DNA from: Casuarius casuarius | Lineage: Eukaryota > Chordata > Aves > Casuariiformes > Casuariidae | Direction: 5' to 3' | Assembly: GCA_003342895.1 (NCBI GenBank) | Contig: PTFA01000082.1 | Coordinates: 2,352,793 to 2,416,792 of the forward strand | DNA length: 64,000 nt | In this document: positions 50,181 through 62,041 of the stretch, piece by piece | Numbering within the stretch: the first letter of the stretch is position 1 | Layout of the letters: every line of letters begins with the position of its first letter | Program-made: the position numbers and the translations under genes | Notes under the pieces: model-generated | What the model saw: the letters and a program-made list of their open reading frames with translations, nothing else | Database searches by the model: none | What the model was told of the DNA's origin: nothing

Positions 50181-53100
50181 AAGAAACAGATCTAAAGGTT
50201 TCTTCTACTGCTTTTTAAACACTGCCTGTGAGGTACTTCTCCGTTTTTTTTTTTAGCTTATCAATATGTATTTCAGAGTTTTTTACTTTTATGTTTAACA
50301 CATCTTTTTTAAAAGGGAGCACAAGCAAGTTCTTAANAATGCTACTTACAGGTACAGTAGTACAAAAAGGCAGCCATGGACTGGAGGGAAAGCTTGCAAA
50401 AGCTCATGAGAAGTGACAGAGATGGAAAGCTCACTTTTCCATGGAAAATTGATCCCTGACATCTTCCAGGCGACAACCAGCTAGTGTAGACTGTAGCCTT
50501 TCACAGGGCGCCAGGCAGTGCTCCGGACTAGAATAGGTCTTCCATTACCGCTGCTGAAGACACGCCCAAGACTGTCTGGTATTACTGTTGCACATCAAAA
50601 TGATAGCCCTGAGTTCTGCTCTGCCCTTAGAAAGTACTTGAGTTCATCTATTCTACCATTTAATCAGGCACCGCTTCTCTTTTGGTTAAAGCTTAACCTA
50701 AGGGAGAATCTGAGCACAAGCTGAGGAGAAGAATCCTACCCGACTTCAGTCAAAGAAGAGTGGTTTTATTCTTGATTTGAGGCAAGAGGTAGTTTGATCT
50801 TGACAATATTGTACTATAACCTCCTCTCAAATTAGGACGCTCTCAATTCTTCCTTGTCTCTTCAGGTCTTCAGTAGGTGGTTCACGTTTGGAATATGATT
50901 AGAAATCTGTACAAAAATATGCAGCTAGGAATAAAAGAAGCAATTAGGGCCATGTTCAGGTAAGCATGCCACTCTAAAATAGTAAGAATTCAAATAATTA
51001 TACAGTTCAAGGACAATACATGCTAGTGTTTCCCTTGAGAATCTTCAGTTCATCTCCTGGCCCTTATTTCTAATTAATCCTTGGATCCTTTTGTAGGTTA
51101 ATACAATTAACAATACGTTTAAACCCTCTGTTCTGTTAAGCCAATTGGATTTGTAGAACTTGTCTTTCTCTGCTACGACCAGCAGGGGTCTGAGGAAAAC
51201 CTGATGTCCTCTTAAACCTTAGGTAATTCTGATACGAGACAATGACATTCATACACACATGAGGACACCAGGGAGGGGAAATCTGTTTAGTTGAGTATTT
51301 CTTCAAATAAATGTATATCGTTTACACCAATAAGCATTTCTGAAAAAACTCCCCCCTCAACTTGCTAGCTTCACATTCTACTGTTACTGTCCAAAACAAA
51401 TACCAGCAGTATGTCTTGTAAGGCATAGAATATCCTTGCAACAACTTAGCATTAGATTTATAACCAAAAATGAATATGTAAAAATAATGCTTTCCCCACA
51501 GGTATGTACAGAGAAAAGATTCTGTAAGATAAGACTGCATTCTGCATAAGACATTCATTTCTTTTCTCTCCTCTTACCTTATTTTGCTAGCCTTCTGCTA
51601 TTTTTGGCTTTTCCAGATCTATCCAGCCAGATCTGAGTCAGAATTGCATAGATCCTGCTCTCCCTGCCTCTCACACACAACCTTTGCCATACATGTTCCT
51701 TAGTTTTCTGAGTTTTTGATTACAGACATTATAGTTACATATACAATTTAGACTTCTCTTTCCTTACCTACAAACATACTCAGGACCTGATGTACTTCCA
51801 TTCTCTTCCTTATCACAGATAAATTTTATATGTAACATTTTGTTCCTTGCTCCCTTTCATCTATCCATTTTTAGTGTCTGTTCTTTCCATGCTCATCATG
51901 TTGTCCAGTCCTTAGCTGTGATACCCAAGGAGTCTCACCGGGAAATCACAAAGGGTACCTGACTGGCAATACCTCTTCTACTTTCCAGTGTCCTACCAAC
52001 CTAAGCACCAGAGCTGAACCACTTCAGCTTTCCACTGACTGTCTTGTGTTAAAAGCTTCCTGGATCATGTCCCTTACCTCTAGGTAATTACTTGCACCTG
52101 AGCTTTTGCCTTCCGTTGAATCTCTCTCCCATCAACATCAAGAGACAGAATGAGAAACAGTGAACAAATACCTCTATTAGATTTGTGTTTCTCAAAATGA
52201 GACTCATCAGAAGCTGTTACTTATTCTCCTTTCTGCAGAATCTCAGAAGTTTTCAAATGGATGCTTTTATTTTGCTTGCAAGTGGAAAGCCCATGTTTTT
52301 GGTTTCAAGAAAAAATACAGTAAAATGAAACCAGCTATTTTTAATTAAGAACTCATTATGGAAAATAAATGCTGAAAATTCAGAAACAAAAGAGCCATCT
52401 TTTAAAAGGAATTATGATTAAAACTATATTCCCACTGTCCTCTGTCACTTTGTGTCCATGCCTTCCATGGTTCATTTCTATATTTTCCAAAATATCTGTA
52501 GTGCAGTGAAGGACTTATCAGGTGAAAACCTTCATCTCTGTGGTTATACATTCAAAATGTGTGACTGCAGAGTGGAAGCCTGAAATGAAAGGGCTTATTA
52601 ACAACATTTTTTATTCATACAGCACTAAGAAAAGACTTCATTTGTTCATCCCTTGATCGTCTTTTTCTTTTCAATTACCTTTTCTAAAAGGAAGTTTAAC
52701 ATCATCTCTGGATTCCAGCAGGTCTGCAGTTAAAAAGAAAACAAAACAAAGCATTTTCAACTTCAGGTTAGTTTTCATGTGACTATTTCCGCATCTTTAT
52801 TTCCTTACTGATAAAGCACCTGGTATCTGGTAACTCAGATCTAGAAAACTTCATTTTTGTGGGGCAAATAAGGTTCTCCCCGCCCCGACATCCCCACACC
52901 GGCAGCCTAACACCAGCCTCTCTCTGGGTCTGGGACCTCCTGTGCCAGCAAAGCCCATCAGAGTGATCTGGCACCCAGGTTCACTGAGTGTGAGAGAGGC
53001 CACCGCTTCTGCTGCTCTTGGGAGGCCAGGGAGCATCCCTGGAGTCTGTTTTCAAAGGTGCCCCTCTACAGAGATTGCCCCAGCTGCAGGTATGTGTTGC

Positions 53101-54899
53101 AGCAGTGATCCGTGTGATCCTCCCACCATGTGACCCCAGCCGTGCTGGTGCAGCTGTAGAACAAGGGAGCTCAGCGTAAGGTTACGGAGCAGACCCAATC
53201 CTACCCCAGGGATGTCCTTCTCCCCCATTCTCCCCTGTCTCTCTGCTCCTCCTTCTGCCTCCACCAACACATCCATTTTTTTTCACTCCTAAGTTTCCAG
53301 AGGTTTGTGCCCTGTAGTAAGAAAAAGTTAGGCAGCAATAAATGTGTAAAAGCAGCAGTTTTTTGGGTGGTGCTGTAAGGTCTCCAAAGACATTTTATCA
53401 TTCTTTTAATCAGCAAGGTGAAAGTGATCATCGCATGTTTGGGACCAGTCAAGATACCCTTCAGAGACTCTGCATTACTCCCTTGTTTGTACGTACTAAA
53501 TGGAAGAATAGTCCATTTAGAGAAGAGCCTAATGCAGTCTGAAAGTCGGATATTCTCAGTACCTCTCATCATCTTGTGCCTGTTGACACAGGTTGACAAA
53601 ACACAACTCTGTACACTTGGCTGCCTGGCCAAGCTCACGCTTTCTCACCTACCTCAGAAATCTTGTCCATCAGTCTTTAAAATGTCCTAAGCATCAGCAT
53701 GGTGAGTGAGAAAGGGGTAGGAAACCACCTGATCTGTGATGGATTGTTCTGTTTCTTCTCTGATTATGCTTTGTCAAGTTAGAAGAGTCTGTTATGGGAG
53801 AGTTTCAGATAACTACCTTCTTTACAGAGACAATCTAGATTTTCTTGGCTATGGACTCATCGCATTAATAGACTGGGCACCCTAAAGTAGGGAAATACAT
53901 GCTTAAGCAGCTATTTTTATGACTCTATAATTCTATCTCACTTCTATTTTCTTTGATTTTTCTTAAATCTGGTACTTTAACAAGTAACCCACCTCCTTGT
54001 TTCAAGTCAGAGAACTATTGTTTTTTAACAAAGCCAGCTGATTACTGCCGGCCTTCTATTTAGAGGCTATTTCAAGTATTTATCCCAGTCAACTGCTANT
54101 GAAGGCTTATAACATTGCCTGTAAAGAAAGATATAGCTGCACATTGAGCAGATTGGTATCAGCACTCTGCAATTTTACTTAATCCCTCTTTGCTCCTTAG
54201 TCCAGTGTGCTGTAGGAAACCCAGATTTAAGTTTTTGTTCTACTTCAGACCAGAGACCACTATCTGTACTCGGGGGAAGAAAGAATAACTTTCTCTGTCA
54301 TCAAGCCACAGGTTAGGCTGGGCTGAAGCACCCTCATCCTTTCATTTGTGTATAAACAAGGACAGTGTATACAAGGATGGCACTACTACAGAAAGAAATA
54401 GTGCCAGTGTCTCTTGCCTTGGTTGCTCATTCCCAGCCTTTCCTATGTGCTGCCACAAATGTTTGAGGTGCCACACAGAAACCTGGACCACAGAATTAAT
54501 CTGAGTAAAAATTGATCCAACATAAAGAAAAAGAAAATAGTTTTAACCTATATCACTTCTCTCACTTTATCTTTAAAGCTACTGCATTGGGATAAATTTC
54601 ACCCAGGCTATTGTTGAGCAGTCTGACCAGAATATTTACTGCATACACAATTTCTATGCTTAAAAGTACCCTTTCATTTTGGCAACAAGCTTGTCTGAAT
54701 CCTATTTATAAAAGCAATTTGGTTCTGTGGTTACATGCCAACAGGAGTGAAAGATAAACCCTGCGAAAAAAAATTGCCCCAAGAAGCCAACCAGAGCATG
54801 GTAAGATCATCAAAAAATCCCTGCACCTTCTTGTTTCCTGACATTGGGTGTCATTGGAGTTCCATGCTCACTTTGCTTTGAGGAAGCTGAGATAAATGA
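50181..54899. other. Unique non-coding DNA, no gene seen
   Basis: About 4.7 kb without a recognised gene or repeat. The longest open frame in the window (145 codons, minus, 53201-53638) shows no domain and overlaps plus-strand frames of similar size. 52860-53170 is locally GC-richer. AT-rich at 52290-52430. N near 54100. Confidence 0.5.
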
Positions 54900-55235
54900 C
54901 ACTGAAACATCAAATTAATTGCTTTGCAGTCAACAGCCCCTCTGCCAGGCACATTGGGTTACTCATTAGCTGACCATCATTTCTACAAGACTTTGCTTTC
55001 TAAATTACATTCAATTAATTCCAATTATCCTTAATTTGAACCTAAGACCCCTCTCCCCAAGACATTATCCACTAAATGAAAAGAAGTTTTGTCNTTAATC
55101 TCTTCCGTATTTCTTTATGTTCTGCAGTCCTGCATAATCCAAGCAAGAGTGAGTCATTATACTAGTCTCAGATACACAAATCTGGATCTATATTGAATGA
55201 GCAGGTTAGATTTGTGTGTCTCATTACCCGCTCTG
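54900..55235. promoter_or_regulatory. Possible conserved non-coding element, homeodomain-motif rich
   Basis: Between about 54910 and 55045 there are several AATTAATT and CAATTA motifs plus TTATCC-type sites, with low CpG and no open frame. This texture is typical of deeply conserved developmental enhancers in amniotes. There is no direct evidence of function, and the call rests on motif density alone. Confidence 0.25.
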
Positions 55236-55256
55236 TTTTTTTTTTGTTTTTTTTTT
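55236..55256. repeat. T10-G-T10 tract
   Basis: Two runs of ten T are split by a single G. Simple-sequence tract of unknown origin. Confidence 0.9.
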
Positions 55257-55650
55257 AATTTGGAAAGTTAAAATGGCAATCTTCTTGTCAGAGGATAAAA
55301 ACAGTTTAAATACCAATCAAAGCATTTGACACAATTAACGTAGTGTGAACATCTTGGCAAGATCATTAAAAATGGAATTAGTTGTTGAGTGATAGCACAA
55401 ATGTGGCACTCTAAAGGACTTCACATTTCTGGAGCTTATCTCATGCTCCACTGAAACTCATTAATATATCTATATTGAAAGCTGCGATTTTAGAGAAGCT
55501 GAAATTAAGATTTTGCATGGCTATTTACATGCAAAGAATTTGAATTACCACTTGTTCCAAGAAATTCAATTTGGCCAGATGTTAATGTACAAGATAAATA
55601 ACTAAACCTGTGGTGTGTTCTGTACATAACCAAGGTAGTTTTATGTCCCA
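55257..55650. other. AT-rich non-coding DNA upstream of CR1 insertion
   Basis: No gene or repeat recognised. The 55290-55575 stretch contains CATTAAAAATGGAATTAG, CATTAATATA and similar motifs and could belong to the same possible conserved element as 54900-55235. If so, the CR1 that follows inserted at its edge. Confidence 0.35.
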
Positions 55651-56227
55651 GAACCACAGAATCTTTGAGGTTGGATGGGACCTCTGGAGATCACCTGGTC
55701 CAACCTCCCTGCTCAAAGCAGCGTCAACTAGAGCAGGTTGCTCAGAGCTGTGTCCAGTTAGGTTTTGAGTATCTCCAAGGATGGAGACTCCACATTTTCT
55801 CTGGGCAACTTTTTCCATTGTTTGACCACCCTCACAGTAAAAAATTTCTCCTTATATTTACATGGAATTTCCTGTATTTCAAGTTGTGTTCATTGCTACT
55901 CGTCCATTCACTAGATACCACTGAGAAAAGTCTGGCTCCATCTTCTGTACACCCTCACTCAGATATTTATACACATTGATAAGATACCCACGAGCCTTCC
56001 CTTCTCCAGGCTGCACAGTCCCAACTCTCTCAGCCACTCCTTGTATGAGAGATGCTTCAGCCCCTTAATCATCTTTGCGGCTCTTCACTGAACTCTTTCC
56101 AGCAGGTCTATGCCTGTCTTGTACTGGGGAGCCCAGAATTCCAGATGTGGTCTCACCAGTGCTGAGTAGAGGAGAAGGATCACCTCCCTCGACCTGCAGG
56201 CAACTTCATGCCTAATGCAGCCCAGTA
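55651..56227 (-). mobile_element. CR1 LINE fragment, 5'-truncated, minus strand
   Basis: This is the clearest transposon in the window. Read on the plus strand it begins with the reverse complement of the CR1 3' end (CCACAGAATCTTTGAGGTTGG) and continues through GGGACCTCTGGAGATCACCT, GGATGGAGACTCCAC, CTCTGGGCAAC, CCACCCTCACAGTAAAAAA, CTTCTCCAGGCTG, GTACTGGGGAGCCCAGAA, CCAGATGTGGTCTCACCAG and GGATCACCTCCCTCGACCTG. It stops near AATGCAGCCCAG. The order and content are those of avian CR1 subfamilies. The copy is about 575 bp, truncated at its 5' end as most CR1 copies are. It also seems to lack a short internal segment between CCCAGAATT and CCAGATGTGG that many CR1 consensus sequences have. It encodes no protein, and the 104-codon plus-strand frame inside it is a shadow. 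Confidence 0.96.
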
Positions 56228-56880
56228 GCACAAATTTTCAAGACGATTTAGGATTATCATCTGTAATTCCAGGGTTAGAATTAAGGGCCTGTAATAGACC
56301 TTGGTGGCTAGAAGTGACGCACAACAATGTTTACATTTTAGATGCCAGACTCTCACAACCTGCTGTACTCTTTATGGGGGATGTCTAAACAAAGTAGATT
56401 CTTCCCTTATCATGACACTACCCACCAGAAGCAAANAAGGACATGTTGGGTAGTGGAGGAGTTTTCAATCTCTCTTCAAAATGCTTCCCACAGGAATGCT
56501 TTTCATCCTGCTCCTGAAGCCAGCTCAAACCTGTTTCTGAAGCACTGCCTGTAGTTTTCTTCCTCAAGAAACATTCAGGGCTCTATCTTTCTTGCCTTTA
56601 AAGGTCTAGTAAAAGGAAAAAATGAATTAGGTAACAGTGGTGGTGATGAAAGTGGCATATATTTTTCACTTTGTATTTAACATAAAATACAGAAGCATTG
56701 TGTAAGGTAAGTGCTGGTACCCAAGACTCTCCTTCTACTAATGTCCCCCATCTTTCACCTACAACATTACCTTCCTTTTGATTGTGCTTTTCCCCCACCT
56801 CTTTCCTTTTCTCTCACTTTCAAGTGAATCTTGAGTTCTCTTCTTCACAGTAAAATAACTTCAACAACAGAGGCGGTGAG
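56228..56880. other. Unique non-coding DNA, no gene seen
   Basis: No gene or recognised repeat. Open frames are 70 codons or fewer. One N near 56436. Confidence 0.5.
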
Positions 56881-57000
56881 TACCCATCACTCCTATATGG
56901 TGTTTAAGGCACATAGGAGTTGGGAGATGTAGGTTTGAACCTTCTCTGATGAAGGAGTGAATTTAAGCTGGTTTTCCAGTTTGGTCCATGAGGCACTGCC
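56881..57000. repeat. Ancient SINE-like fragment related to 35988-36285
   Basis: GGAGATGTAGGTTTGAACC resembles the B-box region of the tRNA-type repeat, and GATGAAGGAGTGAATTTAA follows as in the remembered amniote family. ACTCCTAT (56889-56896) is mirrored by ATAGGAGT (56913-56920). ACTCCTATATGGTGTT here matches ACTCCTATAGGTGTT at 36235-36249 apart from one extra base, supporting a common origin for the two fragments. Confidence 0.45.
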
Positions 57001-57337
57001 TTCTCACCATTAAAATAATGTTGTATTTTGCATTTGCTGGGAGCCCAGTACTCTTGGTATGTTAGAAGAAATACGAGAATATCAATTGGTCTGAATCACA
57101 CAGGATACTCAAGGGAACAAGTTCAAATTTCCCAGTAGATATCCCTATTTTCCTTCACTTAGAACCCTTTCCAAGGACTACAATACTGCCCCACAAAGAG
57201 CCCCCACTTCATGAATCATTTTTAATTACTGAGACCAAAAGACATCAGTGAGAACCGGGATATCATCGCCAAATGCAATAATGACAGCCAGATCTTTGTC
57301 CTGAATAGTCTACAACAAAATAGCAGTAGGAAGGAAA
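57001..57337. other. Unique non-coding DNA, no gene seen
   Basis: No gene or recognised repeat in this short interval. Confidence 0.5.
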
Positions 57338-57480
57338 TGTTATTGCCCCTCGTCTTTCACATGGGGGAATGGAGACATAGATAGTTGAAATAACTTGTGT
57401 AAAGTCACACAGGAAATATAATGCACACCTGGAAAATGAAGCCAGCATTCAAGCCCTGAGGGTGCCCTAGCCCAAAGTCT
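57338..57480 (-). mobile_element. MIR/CORE-SINE-like fragment, minus strand
   Basis: Read on the plus strand, TATTGCCCCTCGTCTTTCAC, GGGGGAATGGAGACATAGA, AACTTGTGTAAAGTCACACAGG, GCCAGCATTCAAGCCCTGAG and GTGCCCTAGCCC follow the reverse complement of the MIR/CORE SINE. The remembered landmarks are ATTATCCCCATTTTACAGAT, GGAAACTGAGGCACAGAGAG, AACTTGCCCAAGGTCACACAG and TTCGAACCCAGG. The order is right over about 140 bases, which is strong for so old an element. MIR-type SINEs predate the amniote radiation and are found at low copy in birds. Confidence 0.7.
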
Positions 57481-57839
57481 TCAGCTCATCTGTTGGACTG
57501 ACCTTTTCTGAACCATAAAATTTTTTTTTCTGATTTTTCTGATGCTAAGGCAAAGAGTGTAAAAATCAGGAAGGGCATAAAGTAATCCTTCCTCTAGAAT
57601 CCCCTCCTAATTTCAGGTATAGCCATGGTGCCAAAAGAATGGAACAAAGGACGAACTGCAACTTAAAATTCAAATTCTGGTCTCTCCCTATTTCCAGAGT
57701 AGGAAAATTACTCCAAACTAGACTTCACTAGGCTAAGATGACCCAGTCCAGGTGGCTGGTTCTCAGAAAGGGAGCAATGTTTAGTTCTGACCATGAGCTT
57801 ATAGGAAGTTACTTGAAATAGTGGCGCTGAGAGTCCCTG

Positions 57840-57842
<3 letters not shown>
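57481..57842. other. Unique non-coding DNA, no gene seen
   Basis: No gene or recognised repeat, apart from the lead-in to the CT tract. Confidence 0.5.

Positions 57843-57876
<34 letters not shown>
57843..57876. repeat. (CT)17 dinucleotide microsatellite
   Basis: Seventeen perfect CT units. This is the purest dinucleotide repeat in the window and probably length-polymorphic. The Arg-Glu repeat frame on the minus strand is an artefact. Confidence 0.98.
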
Positions 57877-57882
<6 letters not shown>

Positions 57883-57943
57883 CACCACAATTTGCCATGT
57901 TATTACCAGTGAATGCATTGGAAATGGTGCTGGCCACATGACA

Positions 57944-57990
57944 CTTTAGCCATCTCTTCCTTGTGCTTCAGTTTTCCCATTTCTTTGGAG
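57944..57990 (+). repeat. Possible MIR core fragment, plus strand
   Basis: TTAGCCATCTCTTCCTTGTGCTTCAGTTTTCCCATTTCT (described in parts) resembles the MIR core segment TTAACCTCTCTGTGCCTCAG then TTTCCTCATCTGTAAAATGG. It is short and isolated, so chance or a different old SINE is possible. Confidence 0.35.
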
Positions 57991-60900
57991 TACAGAGAAG
58001 TCCTAAAAGTGATAGTGACATACATAAACATAGATAAACTTTGCAATCTACAACATATCTATATATATACATATATTTTTAATATCAGGGTGCTTTTATT
58101 TAATCTACTTCATATTTCATTTGCACTTTACAGCTTTCTTAATCTATTCTCAAATATTTCCTGAGTAGAGTTCTGAATGGCCCCTTAAATTCAAATATCA
58201 GCGTATTTGTCCAGGCCTACTTGCAGAACCAGCCAGCTGAGAAATGGAGCATGAATTCATTAGCAAATCATACCCACCAGAACTGACCTTACAACCTACA
58301 TGAATCAAAAAGGAAGACTTAGCTTGGCTGACTTCTTCAGTAGAAAAAGGGAGGCTAACCAGCACAGTCAAAGAGGGCAAGATTCAGAGAGAACAAAATG
58401 TTAGCATCAATCTTGTAACATTGTATCAAAAACAATGGATAGAAATATATAGAAATAAGTCTCAGAGACTATTCCATTAAGGTGACAGTTGTTTACTAGA
58501 TTTAAAAAAAATCCACAGGTAGCCTTTGTTGATATGGAATTGGAAAGCCATATAATGAGTTATCCATGACTTATCCCTGCGTACACAACAAGCCACTGGT
58601 AAAGTACTCACCAAGAATAGTCCCTGCTCAATCTTGATTCCCACACAACTGTGCTTACGACAATTTTAGAAATTAGCAGCTTTGTGAGCACCTCAGCCTC
58701 AAGTGTTGAAGCCCCGGAGAAAAGAAGATTTAAATACAGAAGGCAGGAAAGAACAAGGAAAAGAACTGGAACAACTCAGTGCTCATCTGTAAACTCTGCA
58801 GGCACAGACTTGCTCAAATCCTCCTGCTTCTCGAGCATGGGCAGAGCCCTTGCTCAGGAGAACAGCCCATAGCTACTTGCAGTGAAAATGCCCGAAACAT
58901 TCAGTTTGGTAGTACTCTATCCTGTGCATTAGAGACCACAGTATGTGCATGTCCTAGCTGGTTATAACTGCAGTGTGTTACCAAAATAATTGTGCCAGGA
59001 TATTTCTGCTTGCTGCTGCCATGTGGAATAGGAGGCCGTGATGGATGCACTTGCTCTACCTGAGAGTGTGCCAGCCAGCCAGCACACTGATGAGCGAGAG
59101 CAACAGAACAGTACTTTCAAAGAGCTTTGTTTTTTTGTCAGAAGCAGTTCTTCTTTTCTCCTTTTTAACTAGATGACAGGGACCAATTAAAGTAACGAGC
59201 CTCACAAAGTATTTCCTTTGGTTAACAGCATCCTGTATTAATGTTTGCAAAAGTGCAGCATTTGGGTCATAAGCTTTCTTGTTATATGTTAATATTTTGC
59301 AAGATGCTTCAGCATCGTGTGAAGTTCTCAATCTATTGGACTGGTACGTTTGTCATGTATAATGCCTCCTTCTTGTTTTCCATGATTGGTTGTATCCAGT
59401 TCCCAGTGCTCCCACGGAGATGACCACCCAGGCAGTGCAATCATTACTGTCCAAGACCTAGTTCTGCTAGAAGAGCCATGAAGGTGTGAATCCCAGCCAG
59501 GCAGTGTCTCTTATGTGGACAGAGCCCAATTTTTCAGCCTGTATGTGTTCTAGACATGTGCAGAACAAATTTTTTAGTGGGTGAGGGTTAGGCTAAATGT
59601 ATATATTCCCTTCAAGTTTGACGTCCATCGACCTGCTAAATCAGTTTTGGAAAGCAAGCCACAAGTTTAATTTTTTTATATAGTTTGTTTTCATGACTGC
59701 TGTAATAAATAATGATGAAGAAATTTTCTCTGCTGAACTTGACAAGCTTCTGGTTACAAAAAAAGTAACTATTGACTTTGGCTTGGATGCTTCCAGCGTG
59801 TTCTAATTACAACTCTTATTATATTCTTGTAAAATGCCAGACTTACAAACGTGTTGTAAATGCGAACAGTGAAAAGAGATTAAATGTGGAGATAGTACCA
59901 AAAAACAAAGAGAGTTTATTAACTTCTTCAATTCCTGTTTCAGTGCTCAATCAGGCAGGTGTCATGTCACAATGGAGGCAGGCCCTGGAATTTGGATCCA
60001 GCTCTGAATCTGCTTGCCTTCCAAATCAGGGATGTTCCAGACCTGTGGCTGTGATTCAAGCCCATCACTGAAGTTAAGACAAAGGCACAGTTCTGCATTC
60101 CAGTCTCTAGCTTCATGAATCATTCCTAATTTTTTCAAACTTTGGTGCCCAGCGGTGCTCTTGGGATGATATGAGAGACTTGCTGAAGTTGGAGAACTGT
60201 AACGGAGTAGATACCTCAGGTTCCAATTGTAGATTGTACTATAACTTTCCTTTTTGATTTGGGCTTCTGCTTCTTTGTTATAATGTATTCTGGTCAGTAC
60301 TACTGCCAGTGAAAATTGCTGGACATCTTGGTGGGAAGCCAGGACGATAATGGCCCAAGGCTCCCTCTGTTACCAGCTCTCGCCCAAGGAATACACTAGA
60401 ACCAGGATGGATGAAAGAGCAGACATAGAAGATAAACTTTTTTTTTTTTTTAGCATAGTCCAGCACCTCATGTGAGAAAACCGAGCTAAAGAGAAAGAAG
60501 ACAAGAAGAACTCTGTCTACCTTGAAAAACTGACATGTCTTCAAACTTCCAAAAGGAATGAGATCAGACTCAAGGTGGTGTAAGTCAGGACATTTGTTCT
60601 TTTGCTGAGGCTTGTGGCTGGTGCTATATTTCAACAGCAAAGTGTTCAGAATCAAAGGATTTCTTTAATATGGGAACTATTATATTTCTTTGGAAGAAAC
60701 CATTGTCTGAAATCAAATTGCAGACTCCAAGGATGCAAAAACAATGAGACGAAAGGCCTTTGCACTATGTGAAATTCAGTAGCTCTACTGCTCACTCCAG
60801 CTTTTCATCTTACTTTAAGGTGCGTAAATATTTCCTGTCTTAATCTCTAGCCTCTCCTTGTTTCATTTCTCCTCAGTTTTAGACAGAGAATGCTAAGCAG

Positions 60901-61121
60901 TCTGAGAGACTGCTGCTGGTGAAACATCATACTGGATCATCGAGCCCCAGTTGTCCTCCTTGGAAAAGAAGGGACTTAGGGCTCATATAGAAAGTGCTCA
61001 GTGCTTGGCCAAACAGGTCAGTGGGAAGTCAACAATAGCATTCAAAACAGAGAATTGGAGAATCTAGTTCACCAGATCACCTTTACATCTGAAAATGACG
61101 TCAATATTACAATGAAAATTT
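57991..61121. other. Unique non-coding DNA, no gene seen
   Basis: No gene or clear repeat. A run of 14 T lies at 60438-60451, a short AT-rich stretch at 58052-58082 and a near-duplication ATAGAAATAT / ATAGAAATAA at about 58440-58457. Open frames reach 125 codons (60278-60655, minus) without any domain. Confidence 0.5.
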
Positions 61122-61395
61122 GCATTTATATATCACTTCCCATCAAATTTTCCAGACCATATGAAGTGGTCTAACCTCACAACATCTGCACTAAGTAATG
61201 TTGGCATTATTATCCCTGTCTTACAGATAAAGATACTTGCAAAGAGCTTGGACCTGTGAGGAATTGCCCAGATGACATGCCCCTGACACCACTGGCAACA
61301 GTGGTCATACTGCACTTGGCAGGACAGGGTCCTAACTGATTTGCCAAAGACCCAGAGAGGGTCAGTGGCAGTGTCCAGATCATAAATTGTGAATG
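61122..61395 (-). mobile_element. Ancient SINE-like repeat, GCATTTATATATCACTTCCC type
   Basis: The plus-strand reading TGCATTTATATATCACTTCC, CTAACCTCACAACATCTGC, TATTATCCCTGTCTTACAGAT and GAGGAATTGCCCAGATGACA fits a remembered amniote repeat. That repeat runs ATTTATATAGCGCTTTCC, CCTCACAACA, TATTATCCCCATTTTACAGAT and ACTTGCCCAAGGTCACACAG. A later part (GAGGGTCAGTGGCAGTG at about 61357) resembles GCGAGTCAGTGGCAGAG, with extra sequence in between. The element carries a MIR-like core but I cannot fix the family. Both ends are approximate. Confidence 0.6.
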
Positions 61396-61510
61396 CAGTT
61401 CCATTCAGGAAAGCAAGCAGGTAAGTCCTTAAACTTGAGTCTGTGCTAACCTGTCTGCTGGAACTTCCTGACTCCTCATTTCTTGCTTAAAGCAAGGGCA
61501 ATTTCATCTT

Positions 61511-61582
61511 GGATCCCACTGTTGTCATTGAAGTCAGGGAGAGTTTTGCCATCAAACTCAACATGATAAGGATCAGGCTCTT
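61511..61582. repeat. Copy of ancient TGAAGTCAAT family (GTTTTGCCAT subtype)
   Basis: CATTGAAGTCAGGGAGAGTT is followed by TTGCCATCAAACTCAACATG and AAGGATCAGGCTC. This is the same subtype as 13728-13775, and it keeps a GGATCAGG-type end that is also seen near 49681. The copy lies only about 115 bases after the SINE-like element. Confidence 0.6.
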
Positions 61583-62025
61583 AATGCACGCATTCATTTT
61601 TAATTGGCTAAAGTAAAAGAATTAGGCTATTGGTTTCTTTGCACTCACCTGAGATTTTTGAAAAACAGTACCTTTCATTTTACTTCAGTGACTGCCAGCT
61701 GTCTTGTACAGTCTGTACTTTTCTATCTTGAAGCTAAAAATAAAGATAATAAAAAAACCTCTCCAAAGACATTTGCCAAGTTTGAGAGACTCCTTTTAAC
61801 AGACAGCTGGTAACAGTTGCAAGTTGCTCACAACACTGAAACCAGCTATAGGCAATGATTGCTTTTATTGAAGAAAATAAAATGACCACAATTATATTAA
61901 ATTGCATTCTCTTATACTTGGAACTTGAAATTGGATCTGTGCTGAAAGGAACAGATAGCACACAGATGTTAATGTAATATACACTAATACTTGAAATTAA
62001 AAGCCACAAATTATACTAGTCATCT
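61583..62025. other. Unique non-coding DNA, no gene seen
   Basis: AT-rich, with no recognised gene or repeat. Confidence 0.5.
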
Positions 62026-62041
62026 TTACTTACGTAAGTAA
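62026..62041. promoter_or_regulatory. 16-bp perfect palindrome containing TTACGTAA
   Basis: TTACTTACGTAAGTAA is identical to its reverse complement over 16 bases. The central TTACGTAA (62030-62037) is the known consensus site for PAR-bZIP and NFIL3/E4BP4 factors (D-box). It sits in AT-rich DNA, followed by the small inverted repeat ATCATT / AATGAT at about 62057-62072. Binding is inference; the palindrome itself is seen directly. Confidence 0.5.

Noticed and set aside
53201..53638. 145-codon minus-strand open frame, the longest in the window
   Set aside because: No recognisable domain, signal or composition bias. It overlaps plus-strand frames of similar length, and a frame of this size is expected by chance in 64 kb.
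55665..55979. 104-codon plus-strand frame
   Set aside because: It lies entirely inside the minus-strand CR1 copy and is antisense to it.
57708..57890. Arg-Glu repeat protein on the minus strand
   Set aside because: Translation of the (CT)17 tract; no real gene.
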